NCBI GenBank assembly: GCA_025349905.2
Contig: MU624988.1
Coordinates: 1 to 14,760 of the forward strand
Source of the DNA: Blastocladiella britannica
Lineage: Eukaryota; Blastocladiomycota; Blastocladiomycetes; Blastocladiales; Blastocladiaceae
Direction of reading: 5' to 3'
Length of the DNA: 14,760 bases
Shown one piece after another: positions 9,201 through 14,760 of this stretch. The stretch's first letter is position 1; each line of letters starts with the position of its first letter. A program made the position numbers and the translations under genes. The notes under the pieces were generated by a model that was given only the letters and a program-made list of their open reading frames with translations, made no database searches and had not been told where the DNA came from.

Positions 9201-10399
9201 TCCAAACAGCGGTGACGACGACGAGTTGCGGGAGGTTCCAGACGACGACGACGAATTGGAGCCAAAGTACTTTCGCGATGCGGTGAATAGCCGCCCCGTG
9301 ATCCCACGCCGAGGGGCAGCCACCGTATCGTTCCAGTGCGCGGCACATCGCTCCATGTACGGAATCAGCGAGTGGTTGACCAGGGCCGAGACAAAGGCCG
9401 AGGCGCCCGTGACTGAGAGCGAGTGGACGCGGATCGGAGACACCCCAGGGACCGGGGAAGCAGGGACAACCACATCGCCGCCGGTGCCATCGTTGGGCAC
9501 GAACCGAGCGAGAAACTGCGCGTCGTGCTCGAACGGCGTCCAGACGTCGCGTGCAGGGCCATCCGCATCGCCCTCGACCGCGTCGGGTGCCGGTGCGCGC
9601 ATGGAAATGACGGAAAAGTGCGGGCCAAAGGTGCGGCCGACCGCATCAATCACCCGCCGGCAGATGTCGTCGCCCGTCGCGCCGTCGTGCAGGATCAGGT
9701 TGTGGCGGAAGACGCCCGGGTCCATCCAGCCGCGCTCAAAGACGGGCAGCGTGGCGATCAGGTTGTTGAGCTTGGACAGCGCGCCGACCGGGTCCGGGTT
9801 GGCGGTGGAGACGGCAAAGACCAGCGTCATCGGGTGGTCGAGGGCCTCGTGCTCGGACGCGGTCGAGGTGCCCGTCAGCCAGTACCGGTACGAGGAGAAC
9901 CAGGGCGTCGGGTACTGTTCTGCTGGCACTTCTTTTTTTTGGTGAGGTTGGCGGTCTCTTGGCGTCGAGTAAGAAAACACGGACCCTGGGCGGGGACGTC
10001 CCACTCGCCGTCGGCAGTGGCCAGGGCCGGTGCGGGCGGAAAGCGAATGGCGTCGGCCAGCAGCTCGTCGACAATGGGCGGCACTCGCGGGTCCTCGACG
10101 CGGTTGATTTCGACGAACCGAATGGCAAAGTCGCGAATCGGCAGCACGCCGGGCGAGGTGCCGGTAATGTCGCGGGTCTGGGCGGCGGTGGTAGCGAACG
10201 GGGCCAGGAACGCCGACAGGGACGAGATCGAGCGGGCGGCCAGCAGCGGGCGGACATCCGGGGTGGTGACGATGGCCACGCGCGGGGCCCAGGCCGAGGT
10301 GCCGTGCAGCCACGACAGGCAGGCGGTGCGGTGCGGGAACGGGTGCAGCGCCGCCGCGGGCGAGGGCGGTCGTCGTTGTGGTTCGTCGTCGTGCGCCAT
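6228..10399 (-). CDS. TRAPPC8: TRAPP complex subunit TRAPPC8 (Trs85/GSG1), two introns
   Basis: Subunit specific to TRAPPIII, the Rab1/Ypt1 GEF complex acting in autophagy and ER-Golgi/endosome traffic; Trs85 directs the complex to membranes. Minus-strand exons are 10399-9985, 9922-8327 and 8269-6228, giving 1350 residues, near human TRAPPC8 (~1435) and far longer than yeast Trs85 (~700). The N-terminus has PRVAIVTTPDV and FLAPFATT...RDITGT, as in Trs85/GSG1. Further on, SALVNHSLIPYMER is followed by a Ser-rich and poly-Gly insert (about 9170-9260). The diagnostic TPR-like block is RRLADFAFALRDYKLA, SDKAYRHLAAAQEM, FLEQAAAMYLL, LIHLVLAGNKY and HAVRCY, near residues 400-600. Exon 3 begins the Ig-like beta-sandwich region (ETINLTIKLTNP) with poly-Ala, Gly/Pro and acidic C-terminal low-complexity inserts. 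ATG 10399 (AGAATGG context) is the only ATG before the conserved N-terminus. Confidence 0.94.
8270..8326 (-). other. TRAPPC8 intron 2 (phase 1, 57 nt)
   Basis: Donor CACG|GTATGT, branch-like CTGAC and acceptor CCGTATAG|AAACG. Joined codons give VCVHETINLTIKLTNP, the expected start of the beta-sandwich region. The intron removes an in-frame stop present in genomic DNA. Confidence 0.88.
9923..9984 (-). other. TRAPPC8 intron 1 (phase 1, 62 or 65 nt) with NAGNAG acceptor
   Basis: Donor CAGG|GTCCGT. The acceptor region reads CCAGCAG, a tandem NAGNAG site: use of the first AG (intron end 9923) or the second (end 9920) both restore the frame, and the products differ by one alanine before EQYPTPWF. 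A third AG nearby is out of phase. Confidence 0.75.
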
Positions 10400-10465
10400 T
10401 CTTCTCCTTCTTTCCGTCTCGTGATCTTGATTGATTGATCCTGATCTTGCCAAAGAGGAACGAAA
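10400..10465. promoter_or_regulatory. 66-bp divergent promoter between TRAPPC8 and the Abraxas-like gene
   Basis: Start codons at 10399 (-) and 10466 (+) face away from each other across 66 bp. The spacer holds a C/T-rich half and a GATTGATTGATCCTGATC segment with short GATT/GATC repeats. No TATA box is clear. Shared bidirectional control is inferred from distance only. Confidence 0.55.
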
Positions 10466-11439
10466 ATGGAGCACTCGGCCATTGCGATCCCCGGCCCGCT
10501 CGTCTCGCTGCTCGTGCACGAGGCCCACGAGGTTTATTTATTTATTTATTTATTTATTGTTTTTTTATTTATTTATATATATACATGTCCCAATCCAACA
10601 TGGCTAGAATCCCACCACCGGCCTCTTGATTGGCCACGTCCAGGACCGCGTGGTCCTCTCGGTGCACGACCACTCCATGGACCAGCATACCACCCACGAG
10701 GTGACCTATGGTTTGCGTTTTTTATTTTTTTTATTTTTATTTTTTTTTAAAAGCAAGTATCCATTTCCAATCCCCGTCACGGATTTGCACGAGAGCACAG
10801 AGATCACCTCCATTTACAGCCCGCCGACGCCATGGTACGATGCCCTGGGCGACATTGCGCCTGGTGTCTTGGCCAATGTCCTCAGCTCGGCCCAGGTACC
10901 ATTCACATCGCGCCTCTTGATCAGTCGTTTTGAGCCTCAAAAAAGATTTAAAAAAGGCAAGGGACCCGGCATCGCGCATCATTGGCCTGTACTCGTCCCG
11001 GGCCGGCATGTCCACGCCATCGCTGCGCGAAAACAAGCTGTGGACTCTGCTCAACGATGGCGCAGCGGTAGCAGAGTCCAGCCGGACCGCCTGTCCGTGC
11101 GTGTTCTTGCTGATCCAGTCGCACACCGAAGACTTTGTGCAGGTCTGGTCCCAGGTCGGGTTCCAGCGGCAGCCGGGCGACAAGCACGTTCTTCTCGTCT
11201 TCCTTTCATTCGTTTCTATCGGACTGATTGTTGCGCCAATGGCTAGCCACAGCGCGTACCGCGTCCCCGTCGTGATCCCGAACATGGTGCAGTCGAACGG
11301 GCTGTCGGCAGCACCTACCATGGTGTACAGTGCCAGCGCCGCGGTGGTGCGCGCGGGTGCCGACGTGGATCAGAGCGTGGCGGCAATGCGTGCTGCGTGC
11401 CTCGCGTCGATGGAGTCGGTGGAGTTGTTGGCGGTGTGA
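10466..11439 (+). CDS. Abraxas/FAM175-like MPN- scaffold protein, three introns
   Basis: Exons 10466-10531, 10608-10710, 10801-10895 and 10957-11439 give 248 residues. The fold order matches the MPN domain of the Abraxas (FAM175) family, the inactive partner that activates BRCC36 K63-deubiquitinase in BRISC/BRCA1-A: LVSLLVHEAHE, GLLIGHVQDRVVLSVHDHSMD, SRIIGLYSSRAGMSTPSLRENKLWTLL (family pattern VVGWYKFRR...TFRERLLHKNL), CVFLLIQSHTEDF and YRVPVVIPNM (family FHRVPLVVANL). The JAMM metal ligands are absent: where an active enzyme has HxH there is SSR, as expected for MPN-. The protein stops shortly after the domain, so the long coiled coil of human Abraxas 1/2 (~410 residues) is essentially missing. 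A hydrophobic stretch (11188-11245) has no counterpart. An alternative is another MPN- protein (eIF3f/h or CSN6-like), but the RENKLWTLL and RVPVVIPN blocks favour Abraxas. Intron 2 and 3 borders are the least certain. Confidence 0.65.
10532..10607 (+). other. Abraxas-like intron 1 (phase 0, 76 nt) built on a TTTA microsatellite
   Basis: Donor GAG|GTTTAT and acceptor ATGGCTAG|AATCCC join HEAHE to NPTTGLLIG. A (TTTA)n repeat starts at the second base of the donor (about 10533-10558) and so forms part of the 5' splice site. TATATATA follows near 10575. Confidence 0.72.
10533..10558. repeat. (TTTA)n tetranucleotide microsatellite
   Basis: About six TTTA units in tandem, followed by further TTTA/TATA sequence to about 10584. 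It lies within intron 1 of the Abraxas-like gene and starts in its donor. Confidence 0.95.
10711..10800 (+). other. Abraxas-like intron 2 (phase 1, 90 nt)
   Basis: Best pair is TATG|GTTTGC with GCACAG|AGATCACC, giving EVTYEITSIYSPP. The length is a multiple of three and lacks a stop, so retention would add 30 residues in frame. GAG|GTGACC eight bases upstream is an alternative donor. The 5' half is poly(T). Confidence 0.55.
10896..10956 (+). other. Abraxas-like intron 3 (phase 0, 61 nt)
   Basis: Donor CCCAG|GTACCA. AAAAAG|GCAAGG is the only AG in the region that restores the ASRIIGLYSS frame. The acceptor has an A-rich, not pyrimidine-rich, approach, which lowers confidence in the exact border. 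Confidence 0.55.
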
Positions 11440-11556
11440 AACGCTCAGGCGAGCGAGTGGCTTGTTCTTTGTGGAGTTTTGCCAGCTTTCAATCAATGTT
11501 TTTTTGAGGTTCAGTCTCTCCGGCCTTAATACTCGGATTTTCCATATCTATTCAAC

Positions 11557-12121
11557 ATGGGTGAGTAAATTTTCATTATGCTTCAACCTGCACTGGCGCG
11601 GGCACTCGCGCACACGGAACACCCGCGTTCCGCGCGCCTGCCAAAGTCCGAATGCGCTCATGGACAAATTTTCTTGAATGGCCACACCCGTGCATCCGCG
11701 CCCGCTGCCATTTCAATTGTCGAAAAAATTCTGACCGGCGCGCCTGCAATAACTGAACACAGCTCCCGCTAAGAAGAAGTGGTCCAAGGGCAAGACCTCG
11801 GACAAGGCCAACAACACCGTCACTCTTGACCAGGCGACGTACGACAAGCTGTTCAAGGGTAAAATTTTCCGAATTTTTTTTGCATTTTTCCAAATTTGTG
11901 AAAAAAAGAATACTCAATTCAGCAACACTTGAACAGAGGTGCCCACGTACCGTCTGATCACGCCGTCGGTGCTCGTTGACCGCATGCGCATCAACGGCGC
12001 TCTGGCCCGCCTGGCCCTCAAGGACCTGGCGGCCAAGGGCGAGATCAAGCTCGTGTCGGCCCACGGCTCGCAGCTCATCTACACCCGCGCCACCATCGGT
12101 GCCGATGCCCCCGCTGCCTAA
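11557..12121 (+). CDS. RPS25: 40S ribosomal protein eS25 (RPS25), two introns
   Basis: Small-subunit ribosomal protein of the 40S head. Exons 11557-11560, 11763-11858 and 11937-12121 give 94 residues. The mature sequence runs [19 protein letters not shown], then [38 protein letters not shown], and ends [19 protein letters not shown] plus a short acidic/Ala tail, all typical of eS25. The N-terminal Lys-rich extension is shorter than in yeast or human (105-125 residues). The first exon holds only ATGG: the initiator codon plus one base of the alanine codon, completed by CT of exon 2. Ribosomal-protein genes of fungi often have an intron right after the start. The upstream 117 bp (11440-11556) contains CT-rich stretches and no clear TATA box. 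Confidence 0.97.
11561..11762 (+). other. RPS25 intron 1 (phase 1, 202 nt), the longest intron in the window
   Basis: Donor ATGG|GTGAGT is the best match to consensus in the window; the acceptor is GAACACAG|CTCCCG, with CTGAC and CTGAA as possible branch sites. Unlike the other introns, much of it is GC-rich (11583-11710). I looked for snoRNA boxes and found no convincing pair. Confidence 0.93.
11859..11936 (+). other. RPS25 intron 2 (phase 1, 78 nt)
   Basis: Donor AAGG|GTAAAA and acceptor TTGAACAG|AGGTGCCC. An earlier TTCAG (11918-11922) would shift the frame and must be skipped. AT-rich. Confidence 0.93.
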
Positions 12122-12171
12122 TTTAGTGCAATGGAAAAAAAAATTGTTAAAAAAAAATCATTATACTGTTT
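12122..12171. terminator. 50-bp convergent 3' spacer between RPS25 and the PIL1-like gene
   Basis: Two A-runs on the + strand separated by TTGTTA, followed by ATCATTATACTG. Both genes must end their transcripts in or beyond this tract. No AATAAA is present. Confidence 0.4.
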
Positions 12172-13904
12172 TCAGCGCGATGAACGCGGGTACACGCTGT
12201 CGGCCGCAGACAGGCCGGGTGGGAATGCGGTACAGGCGGGTTCGACTGCGCGTGCCATTGGCGGGAATGCGCCGGGGACCTCGTCATCGCTGCTGTTGGG
12301 AGGCTGCGTTCCAAGCGACGAAACCATGCTGGCGCCAATGAACGAGTCGCGGCGAGGTCCTGCCATGTGCGACGACGACGAGAACGATGCCATGCTGGGC
12401 GTCAGTGGGAGGTGGTGGTTGGAGCCATCAGGCGATCGCTGTGGTGGTGGTGGGTACCCTCCACCATCGCTGCCAGCGTGCATGGGGTTCGGTTGCTGTT
12501 GCATGGGACGGTGAGGTCCGGCCACCATGGCGGGTGGGACGGGCGAGCGCGCGCGGCGATCGTAGATCGACAGTCCTAATAGCGGCACGCTATTGCTTGG
12601 TGGCGGCAGCACACTGGTCGTTGCTCCTGGTGGTGGTGGGGGATAGTAGTAGCTCGGTCCGCTGGCTGGCACGTACGATGCAGGGGGTGGTCCCGACGGC
12701 CCATGCGGGTACCCGTATGGATTCTGCATCGGCTGCGCCGCAGATGCGGCCATGGGTGGTGCGGGAGAAGGTGGCGGGAAATACGGCATACTGCTCGCGG
12801 CCATCGGGGCGGAAGGAGGCGGCGGCGGATAGAGCGTCGGATCGCGCAGCACCGCCGCCGCCGGCTGCGCCTGGAACCCGGACATGGTGATGGGCGAGTG
12901 CGGCATCCCTTGCGACGAAGGCGACGTCAGTGACGCCGCCGACGACCGCCGGGGACCAGGGACCGGCGGCGCCTCCTTGGGCGGAACCGCAGGCCGCGGC
13001 GGCCCGTACGTGTGCGAGGGAGGGAGCGGCGAGTGCAGCGGCGAGCGCAGCGGGTGCGAGTGCGAGGGCATGCCGGCGCTGCCCCCACCGGTCGGGTCAC
13101 CGCCCCCACCGGCCATGGACGACGGCCGCGATGCCGGCGGCGACATGCCCGGCGGCGATCCCGCTCCACCAGCACCGCTTCCGCCGCCGCCGTACGACCC
13201 GACCGAGTGCGCCGAGTAGAGAGACGTGCGGCCCGAAATGCTGGGCGTCGCGTGCATCAGCGGGTGCGCCAGGGGCGGGATCGACTCAATGGCCTGCATG
13301 CACTCGCGCACCAGCTGGATGGTGGCGTCGGACCCGCGGTATGCGGGCCGCTGCTGGCCGTCGAGCGGGTACCCGACGGGCAGCTGGTCGGCGATCCGCG
13401 CGCCGCAGCTGGCGACCGCCGCCAGTCGCGCCGCGTGCACCCGCAGCGCGTCGAACCGCACGTGCAGCGCCGCCTTCAGGTGCACGCGCTTGAGCTCGGC
13501 TAGCTCGGCCTCGGCCGCCACCAGCGCCAGCTCGGCCCTTGAGCAGTCGGCGCGGGCCTCGGCGGCCCGGGCATCGAGCGCGGCCGTCGACGCTGACGAG
13601 GACGAGCGGCGAATTGAGGACGACGACGACGACGATGCAGCGCCGCCCTTGCCGCGGGTCGGCGACGACGACCGCTGCAGCTTGGTCAGAGCGGTGTCGG
13701 CGCGGTGGTACGCGTCACGCAGCGGCTGCACCGCAATCTCGTGGTCGCGGATCTTTTTAAAGTGCGCGCGCGCCAGCTCGTGCTGCGCGGCCATCTCGCT
13801 CGTCGACGTGGCCACCTGGTGCACCAGCGACCCGGCCTTGTCCGAGACGTCGCGAATGTCGAGCTCGTCCTCCTCGGTGCCCCATTTGATGAAGTATTCC
13901 GCGG

Positions 13905-13939
<35 letters not shown>

Positions 13940-14133
13940 GTATTGTGAGACGCATTTTTTCGTCTTCTTAAACCAGGCGACGTACACTCGCGCAGCTCCA
14001 CGGCCAGTGTCCGGTAGTTCTCGACCACGTCGCGCTCCTCGTGAATGTACACCTCCAGTTCCTTGTGCTCGATTTTGGCGGCAACACGGTCAATGTTGCG
14101 ACGCAGCGCTTGCAGGTGAGGGAAGTGGGACAT
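12172..14133 (-). CDS. PIL1: Eisosome core BAR-domain protein (Pil1/Lsp1 family) with long proline-rich tail
   Basis: Pil1/Lsp1 proteins assemble under furrow-like plasma-membrane domains (eisosomes). Minus-strand exons 14133-13986 and 13904-12172 give 626 residues, against about 340 in yeast. Exon 1 encodes the first BAR helix (LRRNIDRVAAKIEHKELEVY...VENYRTLAVELRE). Exon 2 continues AEYFIKWGTEEDELDIRDVSDKAGSLVHQV, matching yeast IWGLENDDDVSDITDKLGVLIYEV. KKIRDHEIAVQPLRD matches LKSIRDIEGSVQPSRD, and AELALVAAEAELAELKR...AALHVRFDAL matches the third helix. QRPAYRGSDATIQLVRECM ends the BAR domain near residue 255. A Ser-rich loop of about 30 residues (13565-13670) interrupts the BAR helices where yeast has a short linker. 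Residues ~256-626 are disordered, rich in Pro, Gly, Ser and Tyr, with PPKEAPPVPGPRR-type SH3-ligand-like motifs. ATG 14133 precedes the first helix directly. Confidence 0.9.
13905..13985 (-). other. PIL1-like intron (phase 1, 81 nt) ending in a (TA)14 microsatellite
   Basis: Donor GAGT|GTACGT; acceptor TATAAG|CCGCGG. The split codon gives Ser and continues AEYFIKWGTEED. A perfect 28-bp TA repeat (13907-13934) sits immediately before the acceptor AG, in the position of the polypyrimidine tract. Confidence 0.85.
13907..13934. repeat. (TA)14 dinucleotide microsatellite
   Basis: Uninterrupted TA repeat read directly from the sequence. It is located inside the PIL1-like intron next to its 3' splice site. 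Confidence 0.98.
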
Positions 14134-14305
14134 TTGCTTTGCTTCAAACTTCTATCTTTCTACCGTCAGAGTCGTGCAGTCAAGGGACGTTTATCTGGTT
14201 GCTGCAATTTTTAGAGCGGCAAGATCGCTGAAACGTTTTGAAAACTCAAGCTTTTCTAGAAACGAGGGTCTACTTGGCGTATTGAAAAAAAAAAAAAAAA
14301 AAATT
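14134..14305 (-). promoter_or_regulatory. 172-bp spacer: DNAJB12-like 3' end and PIL1-like promoter
   Basis: Both neighbours lie on the minus strand. The stop of the DNAJB12-like gene (14306) is followed on that strand by a long T-run (+ strand poly(A), about 14285-14303), then mixed sequence leading to the PIL1-like ATG. No TATA box and no small ORF of note are seen. Confidence 0.4.
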
Positions 14306-14760
14306 TCATTGAATGCGATACCCCATCTCGCTCAGCTGGTGGCACGACGGCATGGGCGAGTTCCGCGCCTTCTTGAGCGCGTCCGGATCCGGCTTCCCGA
14401 TCCCCCACCCGACCGCGCGCTGGACCGCGGTATCCCGGATCGACCGTTCGCGGCGGCACGACTCGGCCAGCCGGGTGATGAATTTCTGCTCCACCTCGTG
14501 CATGAACTCGGGCACGTTGCGCGGGTAGCTGCGCTCGAACGTCGCCCACTGGTCGCCGTTCACGTACGCCTGCACGTGGTGCTTGGGCGTCGTCACCGCC
14601 TTCCCGTAAAACCGTGTCCGCGTGAACGACACGTCCGGCATCGTCGGGCCCGAGAAGAACGCGTTGAGCAGCGTGAACGCGACGATCATGAGCACGGGCA
14701 GCAGTTGCAGGAACGAGTACGTGCCACCGGCGGCCGCCCCTTGGCCCCGCGATCGTTGTT
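14306..14760 (-). CDS. DNAJB12: DNAJB12/DNAJB14-type ER-membrane J-protein, C-terminal part (5'-partial)
   Basis: C-terminal ~150 residues of a tail-region J-protein of the ER membrane; family members recruit Hsp70 to ER-associated degradation and membrane-protein quality control. The J domain lies beyond the right edge. A hydrophobic segment, SFLQLLPVLMIVAFTLLNAFF (about 14650-14723), matches the single transmembrane helix of DNAJB12 (QLMPILILILVSAL). The DUF1977 region follows: VSFTRTRFYGKAVTTPKHHVQAYV, then FMHEVEQKFITRLAESCRRER and, near the end, KKARNSPMPSCHQLSE, matching the family's HRAQKMGTPSCSRLSE. The frame is open from the window edge to the stop at 14308-14306. The upstream visible residues are Gly/Ala-rich linker. 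No intron is needed in the visible part. Confidence 0.88.
   Translation of the reverse strand, partial: QRSRGQGAAAGGTYSFLQLLPVLMIVAFTLLNAFFSGPTMPDVSFTRTRFYGKAVTTPKHHVQAYVNGDQWATFERSYPRNVPEFMHEVEQKFITRLAESCRRERSIRDTAVQRAVGWGIGKPDPDALKKARNSPMPSCHQLSEMGYRIQ

Noticed and set aside
11561..11762. Intronic snoRNA in RPS25
   Set aside because: I looked for C/D boxes (RUGAUGA...CUGA) and H/ACA boxes. Single CTGA and a terminal ACA occur, but no paired box arrangement or clear stem is evident by eye; kept only as a lead for testing.
13907..13934. TATA-box-like sequence
   Set aside because: The TA repeat lies within an intron between two in-phase splice sites of the PIL1-like gene, not upstream of a start codon.
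1..14760. Transposon, CRISPR array, tRNA, rRNA or integrated virus
   Set aside because: No transposase, reverse transcriptase or integrase motifs, no terminal repeats, no spaced repeat array and no cloverleaf or rRNA core sequence were seen; the repeats are simple microsatellites or codon runs.

Overview
The window is a gene-dense eukaryotic nuclear segment. Nine protein-coding genes can be supported on both strands, with at least 12 short GT-AG introns (57-202 nt) and intergenic gaps of 0-172 bp. Exons are very GC-rich, with alanine, proline, serine, threonine and aspartate runs. Introns and spacers are AT-rich with poly(T)/poly(A) or simple repeats. A Pil1/Lsp1-type eisosome gene points to a fungus. 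An Abraxas-like MPN- gene, a GATOR2 Wdr59 with its C-terminal zinc module and a long TRAPPC8 fit an early-diverging fungus; a Blastocladiomycota-like zoosporic fungus is my guess, which I cannot prove from sequence alone.

Layout, left to right: (1) 3' part of a WDR59/Mtc5-type GATOR2 subunit, + strand, cut by the left edge. (2) Nicotinamide riboside kinase NRK1, +, one intron. (3) A PRCC-family nuclear protein, -, two introns; its stop codon abuts the NRK1 stop. (4) An unrecognised protein with a helical N-terminus and a very acidic Ser/Asp-rich C-terminal part, +, one intron, divergent from PRCC with only 43 bp between start codons. (5) TRAPPC8/Trs85, -, two introns. (6) A short Abraxas-like MPN- protein, +, three introns, divergent from TRAPPC8 across 66 bp. 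(7) Ribosomal protein eS25, +, two introns, first exon of 4 nt. (8) A Pil1/Lsp1 eisosome BAR protein with a long proline-rich tail, -, one intron. (9) 3' part of a DNAJB12/14-type ER-membrane J-protein (transmembrane segment plus DUF1977), -, cut by the right edge.

The genes look like a housekeeping neighbourhood (TORC1 signalling, NAD synthesis, splicing-associated factor, vesicle tethering, deubiquitinase scaffold, translation, plasma-membrane domains, ER proteostasis) rather than one pathway. I see no mobile element, CRISPR array, rRNA, tRNA or biosynthetic cluster. The most interesting points are the Abraxas-like scaffold with almost no C-terminal coiled coil, the alanine-rich insertion inside the Wdr59 zinc module, the extreme compaction (overlapping stop palindrome, 43-bp divergent promoter, AATAAA touching a start codon), and simple repeats placed directly at splice sites. 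Splice sites were inferred from reading frame, phase and family similarity, not from transcripts.
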